Below are positions 1 through 6,701 of a DNA stretch of 64,000 bases, one piece after another. Where the stretch lies: the NCBI RefSeq assembly GCF_001517835.1, contig NZ_LOQG01000001.1, positions 211,564 through 275,563 on the forward strand, written 5' to 3'. Made by a program: the position numbers and the translations under genes. This DNA is from Caviibacter abscessus. Lineage in GTDB: Bacteria; Fusobacteriota; Fusobacteriia; Fusobacteriales; Leptotrichiaceae. Each line of letters opens with the position of its first letter. The stretch's first letter is position 1. Below the pieces are notes generated by a model. That model did not search any database, was not told the origin of the DNA, and saw nothing but the letters and a program-made list of their open reading frames with translations.

Positions 1-136
1 CCTTTGAACTACCTGCTAAAATTCTTATTTCATTTTCTTTTCCCATTTTTTTAAATTGCTCAACAAAACGTTGCGTAGATATACTCATACCATTGCTTTT
101 GGAAAAGTATTCATTCATAACTATTAGTATTTTCAT
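1..136 (-). CDS. Glycosyltransferase family 4 (N-terminal part only)
   Basis: Only the first 45 codons lie in the window; the gene runs off the left edge. The protein starts MKILIVMNEYFSKSNG, followed by a helix ending in GKENEIRILAG. This is the usual N-terminal Rossmann strand, glycine-containing loop and first helix of GT-B fold family 4 glycosyltransferases. The start ATG is at 134-136 and has an AGAAGG ribosome site just upstream. It lies 91 bp downstream of a monogalactosyl/glucosyl-diacylglycerol synthase-like gene on the same strand, so it may add a further sugar to a membrane diacylglycerol glycolipid. That substrate is an inference from the neighbour. The family call rests on a short stretch. 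Confidence 0.6.
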   Translation of the reverse strand, partial: MKILIVMNEYFSKSNGMSISTQRFVEQFKKMGKENEIRILAGSSK

Positions 137-227
137 AGATTACCTTCTTCAATTTGATTTAAATAATCCATATTATATCATAGTTTTCATAATTCTTTAA
201 TATCTTTTTACTTTTTATCCACATTAT

Positions 228-1319
228 TTAGTTATTTTTCAAATTATGTACTAAATCAACAATCTTTTCAACTGAGTAACTTTCAGATAATTTTCTCATA
301 TTATCAACTATTTCGTTATATAATTCCTTATTTTCCAATAACATTTTTACATATTTAGGTAAATCATCAATATCATTAATACTAATAGCCATTTTTTCTT
401 CAACTAAAAATGCTGTATTTTCTTCTTCTTGTCCTGGTATAGAAAACGGAATAATCATAGGTATTTGCTTATTAATAGCTTCTGTTGAAGTAAGACCACC
501 AGGTTTTGTGATAATAAGTTTTGACTTGTCCATAAGCTCATCAATGTTATTAACAAAACCTTTAATTTCAGTTTTACCTGATATAATTTTATCTTTAAAT
601 TTTTTTACAAGTTTTCCTCTAAGTTCTGTATTATTTCCACAAATTATTGTTATTTTTACATTTAAATCAGAATTTAATAATACGTCAACAGAATCTTCCA
701 TCTTTTTAAGACCCATTGAACCACCCATTAAAAGTATATTAAACGTTTCTGTTTCACTTTTATTTACAGTTTTAAATTCATCTCTAATAGGTATTCCATA
801 TACAAATATTTTATCACTACTTACGCCACATTTTATTAAATTTTCTTTAGTATACTCACTACCTGTAATATATGCAGTAACTCCCTTATCAACATAAATA
901 TAGTGTGCTTTAAAATCAGTAACTATTTGAACAAACGGTATTGTAATATTCTCTTCTTCAAATATTTTCATTATTAAAGGTACACTCATAGGATGTGTTG
1001 AGACAATAACTGCTGGATTATCTTCGAGAATTTTTTTCTTAACTCTATCTTTTACTTTAAAAAATAGATTTTTCATAAATATATCATTTATTAATTTTCT
1101 ATTTGATATGTTATAAATAAAGCCATATGTATTTGGAAATTTATTAGCGAACGTATCATAACTCTTTGTAACAAATTCATTTGCTCTTTTAGATGTATCC
1201 ATAAAAAAATCAAAAATTTCTATTTCGTCATTGCCCAATTTTAAAAATTCATTCGCTATATTTCTTGCTGCTTGATTATGTCCTGCACCTGTAGAAGCAG
1301 TTAAAATCATTATCTTCAT
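228..1319 (-). CDS. Diacylglycerol glycosyltransferase (MGDG synthase / UgtP family)
   Basis: 363 aa, full length for the GT28 family that transfers a hexose from a UDP-sugar to diacylglycerol on the inner face of the membrane. The N-terminus MILTASTGAGHNQAA carries the family's GxGH motif. The middle segment (VSTHPMSVP, then IVTDFKAHYIYVD) matches the MGDG-synthase domain, and the C-terminal half has the nucleotide-sugar loop KPGGLTSTEA plus PGQEEEN. A clear AGGGGAGAT ribosome site precedes the ATG at 1317-1319. The next gene on the strand is a family 4 glycosyltransferase, so the pair probably builds mono- and di-hexosyl glycolipids. The sugar (glucose or galactose) cannot be told from sequence. 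Confidence 0.85.
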   Translation of the reverse strand: MKIMILTASTGAGHNQAARNIANEFLKLGNDEIEIFDFFMDTSKRANEFVTKSYDTFANKFPNTYGFIYNISNRKLINDIFMKNLFFKVKDRVKKKILEDNPAVIVSTHPMSVPLIMKIFEEENITIPFVQIVTDFKAHYIYVDKGVTAYITGSEYTKENLIKCGVSSDKIFVYGIPIRDEFKTVNKSETETFNILLMGGSMGLKKMEDSVDVLLNSDLNVKITIICGNNTELRGKLVKKFKDKIISGKTEIKGFVNNIDELMDKSKLIITKPGGLTSTEAINKQIPMIIPFSIPGQEEENTAFLVEEKMAISINDIDDLPKYVKMLLENKELYNEIVDNMRKLSESYSVEKIVDLVHNLKNN

Positions 1320-1375
1320 AAATCTCCCCTTTCATATAAATGATATAATAAAAAAAAAATAAATTCAATAAGTTA

Positions 1376-1404
1376 TTGACAAATTTTATTTAATACTGTA
1401 TTAT
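1376..1404 (+). promoter_or_regulatory. Promoter of the tRNA-Val-Asp-Phe cluster
   Basis: TTGACA at 1376-1381 and TATTAT at 1399-1404 are separated by 17 bp. Transcription would start about 5 bp before tRNA-Val. The same spacing and near-consensus -35 recur before the other tRNA genes here. Confidence 0.75.
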
Positions 1405-1415
1405 TCCTTCTGTTA

Positions 1416-1491
1416 GGTCGCATAGCTCAGTTGGGAGAGCACCTGCCTTACAAGCAGGGGGTCACTGGTTCGAGCCCAGTTGTGACCACCA
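1416..1491 (+). tRNA. tRNA-Val (anticodon TAC)
   Basis: Cloverleaf with acceptor stem GGTCGCA / TGTGACC (one G-T pair), anticodon stem CCTGC/GCAGG around loop CTTACAA, and a TTCGAGC T-arm. The CCA end is encoded. First of three tRNA genes in a row. Confidence 0.95.
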
Positions 1492-1498
1492 TTTTTTT

Positions 1499-1575
1499 GG
1501 AGGTGTAGCTCAGTTGGTTAGAGTGCTTGCCTGTCACGCAAGATGTCGCGAGTTCGAGTCTCGTCACTTCCGCCA
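1499..1575 (+). tRNA. tRNA-Asp (anticodon GTC)
   Basis: Acceptor stem GGAGGTG / CACTTCC, anticodon stem CTTGC/GCAAG around loop CTGTCAC, GTTCGAG T-loop, discriminator G and encoded CCA. It lies 7 bp after tRNA-Val. Confidence 0.95.
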
Positions 1576-1576
1576 A

Positions 1577-1652
1577 CCCCAGATAGCTCAGTCGGTAGAG
1601 CAAAGGACTGAAAATCCTTGTGTCCGTGGTTCGATTCCGCGTCTGGGGACCA
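1577..1652 (+). tRNA. tRNA-Phe (anticodon GAA)
   Basis: Acceptor stem CCCCAGA / TCTGGGG, anticodon stem AAGGA/TCCTT around loop CTGAAAA, discriminator A and encoded CCA. It is 1 bp from tRNA-Asp and so is co-transcribed. A terminator follows at 1681. Confidence 0.95.
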
Positions 1653-1680
1653 TTTTAAAGAATATATTTTGAAATTAATA

Positions 1681-1712
1681 AAAACAGGGTTAAGCCCTGT
1701 TTATTTATTTTT
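1681..1712 (+). terminator. Terminator of the tRNA cluster
   Basis: Perfect 8-bp stem AAACAGGG / CCCTGTTT with loop TTAAG, followed by a T-rich run. It lies 30 bp after tRNA-Phe. Confidence 0.85.
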
Positions 1713-1788
1713 GTGAACTTTCACGTTTTTTTAATAATAATTAATCAAAAATTATATATGTTTAATTTTGTCATTTTCACATTTAATA

Positions 1789-1817
1789 TTGATTTTAGTT
1801 AAGTGAAGTGATATAAT
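1789..1817 (+). promoter_or_regulatory. Promoter for the small membrane protein gene
   Basis: TTGATT at 1789-1794 and a perfect TATAAT at 1812-1817 with 17 bp spacing, 28 bp before the ATG at 1846. Confidence 0.7.
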
Positions 1818-1845
1818 TAAAATAAAAAAAGGAAAATTAAACATT

Positions 1846-2025
1846 ATGAATAAAAATAAAAATTTTATACTTTTATTTGTGATTTTTTTATTAAGTTATT
1901 TATTGCATCCTGTTGGGTGGTTATTTATTCTACTTTCATTTTTATTTCCACCTTTTATAATTTTTAATTTAATCATGGCATTAGTATTCGCTTCGTCACT
2001 TTGTAATGAAAATAATGATAAATAA
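1846..2025 (+). CDS. Small two-helix membrane protein of unknown function
   Basis: 59 codons from ATG 1846 to TAA 2023-2025. A good promoter and an AAAGGAAAA ribosome site precede it and a terminator hairpin follows at 2040, so it looks like a complete single-gene unit. The product starts MNKNKNFILLFVIF and has two hydrophobic segments, about residues 7-20 and 25-50. The charged ends are Lys-rich (N) and Asp/Glu/Asn-rich (C). No family is recognised and no function is proposed. Confidence 0.6.
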   Translation: MNKNKNFILLFVIFLLSYLLHPVGWLFILLSFLFPPFIIFNLIMALVFASSLCNENNDK

Positions 2026-2039
2026 TATATATGTATATT

Positions 2040-2069
2040 GGGATTTGTTTACGGACACTCCCTTTTTTT
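2040..2069 (+). terminator. Terminator after the small membrane protein gene
   Basis: Interrupted hairpin GGGATTTGT...ACACTCCC followed by seven Ts. The rest of 2070-2274 is AT-rich with no gene seen. Confidence 0.55.
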
Positions 2070-2274
2070 ATTTAATTTTTTTCTAAATTCATATTCTAAA
2101 TATTCAGATAATTCTTAACCTTAATAATAACTGAAAGGGTATCTATTTCAAAATTTTAATTTATTCACAACAATTAAATTTTATACAAATTTCAACAAAT
2201 TTTATTAAAATTCTGGACTTTTTCCTAAAAAAACAGTGAAATAAATTACAAAATGTAAATAAAGGAGGAATTTT

Positions 2275-2835
2275 ATGAATAATTTTTTTCTTTTATCCCT
2301 AAAAAGTATATCTAATGAATTTCAAATTGATTTTTATAAAAATAATTTACAAAAATTTAATCCTGACAATTTTAGAATTAAAGGAATATTTGGGAGAAAT
2401 GGAATAGGTAAAACTAGTATAATAAAGTCAATTGAAACTATTAAAAACATTGTTCTTTGTTTTAATTATTTACAAGAAACAGAGAATATTGTTATGTTAA
2501 GCAAATTAATTAACAATGTCACTAAAGAAATGTATGTTGAATTAGAATTTTTAGAAAATATTCATAACAAAATTAACGTATATACCCATTGTATTAAATT
2601 AATTATTAAAAATGATAATGATGTTATCACTTCAGAAGAAAAAATTTACATGAAAACAAAAAAGATACAAAAAAAAATTGAAATATTAAATGGTAAAATT
2701 TTATGCAATAATTTTTATAATATGGATTTTTTCTATCAGTATTTTTTTTATTTTTTTCATAAAATAGATAGCTCTCTATTCTTTTCAAATTGTATTTTAT
2801 GTGTTTTTATGTTAGTATCTTTCATAGATATTTAA
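2275..2835 (+). pseudogene. Truncated AAA-type ATPase (N-terminal Walker A domain only)
   Basis: 186 aa, starting after an AAAGGAGG ribosome site. Residues 36-50 give KGIFGRNGIGKTSII, a clean Walker A loop of the AAA/SMC-like ATP-binding proteins found in OLD-type and abortive-infection systems. No Walker B, signature or nuclease/TOPRIM region follows. From about residue 148 the sequence becomes a run of Phe, Tyr and Ile unlike the start, as expected after a frameshift or deletion. The next gene's ribosome site begins straight after the stop. Family members usually run to 350-700 aa. Most likely a decayed defence-type ATPase, though a short functional protein is possible. Confidence 0.55.
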
Positions 2836-2857
2836 CTAAAAAAAGGAGAATTAAAAA

Positions 2858-3565
2858 ATGAAAAATATATTCACATTAAATGAACTTTTGTGGCTTATAT
2901 ATATAATAGTTAATTATACATTTATATTAATCGCATATAAAAAATGGGGAAAAGTCGGTATATTAATTTTTATCCCCCTATCAATAGTTGTTGCTAATAT
3001 ACAAGTAAATAAACTTATGACTATATTTGGTGTAGTTACAACCATGGGAAATATAGCATATGGTGGAATATTTTTAATTGAAGATATCTTATCTGAAAAT
3101 TATGGTAAACAATATGCGAAAAAAGTAATTACAATTGGATTTGCAACTATGATATTTATGACAATAATAATGAGTATTGCAATACACGTTAATGTTGCTC
3201 CTGAAGATACAGCTCAACCACATTTGGTTGCATTATTTGCACCACTTTATAGACTTACATTCGCTTCTCTTACTGCTTATGGTTGCTCTTCATTAGTTGA
3301 TATTTACGCATACCAAGCAATAAGAAGCTTATGGCCAAGCTTTAAAAATATATGGATAAGAAACAATTTAAGTACAATACTTAGTCAAATAGTTGATAAT
3401 GTTATTTTTACCCTTGTAGCTTTTGCTGGTATATATGATTTTAAAATATTAATTAGTATTATGTTTTCAACTTACTTTTTAAAAGTTATTATTTCTACTT
3501 TAGATACTCCATTTGTATATATTGCAGCTTGGTGGAAAAAAGAAGGGAAAATTGAAGAATTTTAA
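2858..3565 (+). CDS. Queuosine-precursor transporter, VUT/YhhQ family
   Basis: 235 aa integral membrane protein with about six hydrophobic helices. Family signs include the polar stretch IPLSIVVANIQVNK, the glycine-rich GNIAYGGIFLIEDILSE and the segment SLVDIYAYQAIR. VUT/YhhQ proteins import queuosine precursors (preQ0, preQ1 or queuine). An AAAAGGAG ribosome site lies 8 bp before the ATG. The stop overlaps the next start (TAATG at 3562-3566), so it is coupled to a radical SAM protein. A tgt gene that would use the imported base is at 55476-56639. The substrate is inferred. Confidence 0.85.
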   Translation: MKNIFTLNELLWLIYIIVNYTFILIAYKKWGKVGILIFIPLSIVVANIQVNKLMTIFGVVTTMGNIAYGGIFLIEDILSENYGKQYAKKVITIGFATMIFMTIIMSIAIHVNVAPEDTAQPHLVALFAPLYRLTFASLTAYGCSSLVDIYAYQAIRSLWPSFKNIWIRNNLSTILSQIVDNVIFTLVAFAGIYDFKILISIMFSTYFLKVIISTLDTPFVYIAAWWKKEGKIEEF

Positions 3566-4269
3566 TGAATAGATATAGTAAAATAACTGATTATGTTAAT
3601 AAAAGAGAAATTGTATTATTAAAAAGTCTTCCCTGTGATTATGGGAAATGTGCTTTTTGCAACTATATTTTAGATAATTCTACTGATGAAAATGAAATAA
3701 ACAATGTAAATATGGAAATTCTTAAAAACATAACCGGTGAATTTGGAGTATTAGAAGTTATTAATTCAGCTTCTGTATTTGAATTACCTATTTCTACTTT
3801 AGAAGAAATAAGACGTATAGTATATGAAAAAAATATTAAAATACTCTACTTTGAAGCATACTTTGGTTATGTTAAAAGACTTGATGAAATAAGAAACTTT
3901 TTTTCAGATATTGAAATTCGTTTTATTATAGGAATTGAAACTTTTGATAATAAATATAGAATAAAGACTTTAAAGAAAAATTTTTACTTAACAGATAAAA
4001 TTTTTGAAAAAGTAAAACAAGAATATTATACTGTTCTACTTTTAATTTGTACACAAGGGCAAACAAAAGAACAAATTCTAAATGATATAAATACAGGTTT
4101 ACAAAATTTTAATATAACTACTATTAGTGTTTTTATAGACAACGGAACTAGTATAAAAAGAGATGAAAATCTTGTTAAATGGTTCATAAAAGAAATTTAT
4201 CCAACAATAAAAAATAATGAAAAACTTGAAATATTAATAGATAATAAAGATTTCGGTGTTTATTCATAA
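3565..4269 (+). CDS. Radical SAM protein, possible queuine lyase (QueL-like)
   Basis: 234 aa. The iron-sulfur motif is near the N-terminus, SLPCDYGKCAFCNY, with Cys24, Cys29 and Cys32. The spacing is C-x4-C-x2-C, not the usual C-x3-C-x2-C. The remainder looks like a partial TIM barrel with alternating hydrophobic strands (IRFIIGIETF, YTVLLLICTQGQ, ISVFIDNG). The start codon overlaps the stop of the queuosine-precursor transporter, so the two products are made together. Known bacterial queuine salvage uses a radical SAM lyase that turns queuine into preQ1 for the bacterial Tgt, and this gene pair fits that role. The assignment comes from context and motif, not from a recognised full-length match. 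Confidence 0.55.
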   Translation: MNRYSKITDYVNKREIVLLKSLPCDYGKCAFCNYILDNSTDENEINNVNMEILKNITGEFGVLEVINSASVFELPISTLEEIRRIVYEKNIKILYFEAYFGYVKRLDEIRNFFSDIEIRFIIGIETFDNKYRIKTLKKNFYLTDKIFEKVKQEYYTVLLLICTQGQTKEQILNDINTGLQNFNITTISVFIDNGTSIKRDENLVKWFIKEIYPTIKNNEKLEILIDNKDFGVYS

Positions 4270-4287
4270 TTTAGGAAAGGGCTATGT

Positions 4288-5058
4288 ATGAAAAAATTAG
4301 TATCTTGGAATGTAAATGGCTTTCGTGCTGTACTTACAAAAGGATTTATGGAATTTTTAAAAAAGGAAAATCCGGATATTATTGGCTTACAAGAAATAAA
4401 ACTTCAAGACGGTCAAATTGATTTTCCATTAGAAAATTATTATACTTATTGGAATTATGCACAAAAAAAAGGATATTCAGGAACAGCTGTTTTTACAAAA
4501 GAAAAACCAATTAATGTTACTTATGGAATTGGAATAGAAGAACATGACACAGAAGGTAGAGTAATTACGCTTGAATACCCTACTTATTATTTCATAACCG
4601 TATATACTCCAAATTCAAAAACTGAACTTGAAAGACTTGATTATAGAATGATATGGGAAGATGAGTTTAGAAATTATTTAAATAAGCTTAATGAAAATAA
4701 ACCAGTTATTGTTTGTGGAGATTTAAATGTAGCACATAAGGAAATTGATTTAAAAAATCCAAAAACAAATACCAGAAGTGCTGGATTTACTATTGAAGAA
4801 AGAACAAAATTTACAAAACTTCTTGAAAATGGATATACAGATACATTCCGATACTTTTATCCAGATAAAGAACAAATTTATTCTTGGTGGTCTTACAGAA
4901 TGAGAGCAAGAGAAAAAAATACAGGCTGGAGAATTGATTACTTCATAACTTCTAATAGTCTTAATTCTAATTTAATTGATGCTAAAATACTAACTGATGT
5001 TATGGGATCTGATCATTGTCCTGTTGAACTTATAATAAGTCTTGACAATTTATCATAA
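4288..5058 (+). CDS. xth: Exodeoxyribonuclease III (AP endonuclease)
   Basis: 256 aa, the family's usual length. It removes 3' blocks and cuts at abasic sites in base excision repair. Motifs of the exonuclease-endonuclease-phosphatase fold are all present in order: SWNVNGFRA at the N-terminus, GLQEIKLQ (metal-binding Glu), VYTPNS, GDLNVAH (catalytic Asp and Asn), WRIDYF and the C-terminal SDHCPV (catalytic His). An AGGAAAGG ribosome site precedes ATG 4288. It acts downstream of the uracil-DNA glycosylase encoded at 21427-22101. The -35 box of the tRNA-Leu promoter lies inside its last codons. Confidence 0.95.
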   Translation: MKKLVSWNVNGFRAVLTKGFMEFLKKENPDIIGLQEIKLQDGQIDFPLENYYTYWNYAQKKGYSGTAVFTKEKPINVTYGIGIEEHDTEGRVITLEYPTYYFITVYTPNSKTELERLDYRMIWEDEFRNYLNKLNENKPVIVCGDLNVAHKEIDLKNPKTNTRSAGFTIEERTKFTKLLENGYTDTFRYFYPDKEQIYSWWSYRMRAREKNTGWRIDYFITSNSLNSNLIDAKILTDVMGSDHCPVELIISLDNLS

Positions 5059-5070
5059 ATTTAATAAAAT
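5042..5070 (+). promoter_or_regulatory. Promoter of tRNA-Leu and probably the genes after it
   Basis: Consensus TTGACA at 5042-5047 and TAAAAT at 5065-5070, 17 bp apart, 24 bp before the tRNA. No terminator is seen between the tRNA and the next gene, so the transcript may continue into 5204-13478. Confidence 0.8.
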
Positions 5071-5093
5071 TATATTACATAAATAAACAAGGT

Positions 5094-5177
5094 GCCTGGG
5101 TGGCGAAATGGTATACGCATCAGACTCAAAATCTGACGGAGAAATCCATAAGGGTTCGAGTCCCTTCCTAGGCACCA
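5094..5177 (+). tRNA. tRNA-Leu (anticodon CAA)
   Basis: Class II tRNA, 84 nt, with acceptor stem GCCTGGG / CCTAGGC, anticodon stem TCAGA/TCTGA around loop CTCAAAA, a variable arm, GGTTCGAGTCC T-arm and encoded CCA. It reads UUG codons. Confidence 0.95.
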
Positions 5178-5203
5178 TTTTGTATATTATAAAGGAGAAT
5201 AAA

Positions 5204-5998
5204 ATGTTATCACTTGAATTAACAGAAAAAGAACTAGAACAAGCTAATTATAACCCTGAAGCAATAAAAAATATACTTGTTTCAAGAGCTATATATAATG
5301 AAAGCTATAATTATGAATTTACTGAAGAACAACTTGAAGAAATTAAATATATAGAACAAAATGAGGCAGTTAGACTTTACATGAGAAAAACTGTTGAACC
5401 AAGATTACTTGTTACAGAAACAACAATAATTGATAAATATAATGAAAATAAAAGCTACTTTGAATCACAAAACATATCTTTTTCTAAAGCTCATGACATT
5501 ATAAAAAATCAACTTACACAAGAAATTAATTTTGGATTAGAACAAGATTTAGTATACAATTTGGTCCACAACATGGAAGAAAGTGTTACTTTATCTAAAC
5601 AAGACTTAGTATTTACTAAGGGAAATCCCGATTTAATAAAATCTATTCTATTACAAAATCTATTAAAACAAGAAGCAATAAAAAATACTTTTTTTGAGGA
5701 TAATGCTGATGAACTTGAAACAATAAAAAAAGAAATAAGACTTAAATATTACGCAGATATACTTTGTAGTAAAGATGTTAAAATAACAGAGGAAGAAGTT
5801 AGCAAATATTATGTAGATCATACTAAAGATTTTGAAAATATGGATATTCAATATGCTTATTCTCAAATATCAACTTTCTTATTTCAAACAAAAGTAAATG
5901 AAAATATGAGCAAATATATAAAAGAAATAACTGATAAATATGAAATTGATAAAAAGATTGAAAAATATAAAAAAGATGATGGAGCTGTTATTAACTAA
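5204..5998 (+). CDS. SurA/PrsA-like helical foldase domain protein, putative
   Basis: 264 aa from ATG 5204, chosen because AAAGGAG sits 7 bp upstream. A longer in-frame opening would begin inside tRNA-Leu and is rejected. The protein is almost entirely helical and rich in Glu, Lys and Asn. Segments such as TETTIIDKYNENKSYFE, LKYYADILCSKDVKITEEEV and VSKYYVDH resemble the helical chaperone lobe around the peptidyl-prolyl isomerase domain of SurA/PrsA proteins. No parvulin catalytic domain and no signal peptide are visible, so it would be cytoplasmic. Its stop overlaps the trmB start (TAATG). The family link is weak. Confidence 0.45.
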   Translation: MLSLELTEKELEQANYNPEAIKNILVSRAIYNESYNYEFTEEQLEEIKYIEQNEAVRLYMRKTVEPRLLVTETTIIDKYNENKSYFESQNISFSKAHDIIKNQLTQEINFGLEQDLVYNLVHNMEESVTLSKQDLVFTKGNPDLIKSILLQNLLKQEAIKNTFFEDNADELETIKKEIRLKYYADILCSKDVKITEEEVSKYYVDHTKDFENMDIQYAYSQISTFLFQTKVNENMSKYIKEITDKYEIDKKIEKYKKDDGAVIN

Positions 5999-6699
5999 TG
6001 ATTAATTATAATGGGCAGGAACTTTGGACTTACTTTTTTAATAAGCCAAAAAGATATTACAATAAATATATGTTTGAAATGGTTGAATACCCAAATTATT
6101 TAATATTTTCAGGTGAAGAAATTAAAAATCTAAAAGGCAATTGGAATAATGTTTTCCAAAATGAAAATGGTATTTATCTTGAAATAGGATCAGGTAGCGG
6201 TAATTTCACTATTGAAATGGCTACTAAACATAAAGACAAAAATTTTATTGGTGATGAACTAAGGCTTAAAAGACTTGTCTATTCTGCTAAAAAATCAGAA
6301 AAACGTGATTTAAAAAATATTAAATTTATAAGATATGATGCTACTCATTTAAATGAATTTATAGCTCATGATGAACTTTCCGGTCTTTTTATAAACTTCC
6401 CTGATCCTTGGGAAGGTGAAGAACATAAAAGAATATTGTCAGAAAGCTTACTTAATACTTTAAGACCTCTGCTAAAAGACAATTCAAAAATATATTTTAA
6501 AACAGATCATCTAGATTACTATAACTCTGTCTTAGAGTTAATAAAAAAAACTGATAATTACAAAGTAATTTATCACACTGACGATTTACATAACACTGAC
6601 TACAAACCAGAAAACATTAGAACTGAGTTTGAAAATTTATTTATTAATAAATTAAAAATAAGTATTAAATATATTGAAATTTTAAAATGTAAGGAATAG
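5998..6699 (+). CDS. trmB: tRNA (guanine-N7)-methyltransferase
   Basis: 233 aa. It methylates G46 in the tRNA variable loop using S-adenosylmethionine. The SAM site LEIGSGSGNFTIEMA lies near residue 60, GDELRLKRL binds the adenosine end, and the family hallmark FINFPDPWEGEEHKR is present. FKTDHLDYY and the C-terminal TEFENLF complete the pattern. The start overlaps the preceding stop and the next gene begins 2 bp after its stop, so it is mid-operon. Confidence 0.93.
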   Translation: MINYNGQELWTYFFNKPKRYYNKYMFEMVEYPNYLIFSGEEIKNLKGNWNNVFQNENGIYLEIGSGSGNFTIEMATKHKDKNFIGDELRLKRLVYSAKKSEKRDLKNIKFIRYDATHLNEFIAHDELSGLFINFPDPWEGEEHKRILSESLLNTLRPLLKDNSKIYFKTDHLDYYNSVLELIKKTDNYKVIYHTDDLHNTDYKPENIRTEFENLFINKLKISIKYIEILKCKE

Positions 6700-6701
6700 T
6701 A

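Noticed and set aside
508..897. 129-codon plus-strand opening
   Set aside because: Antisense shadow of the diacylglycerol glycosyltransferase gene.
5108..5203. N-terminal extension of the foldase-like protein starting inside tRNA-Leu
   Set aside because: It lies within the tRNA gene; ATG 5204 has a good ribosome site.
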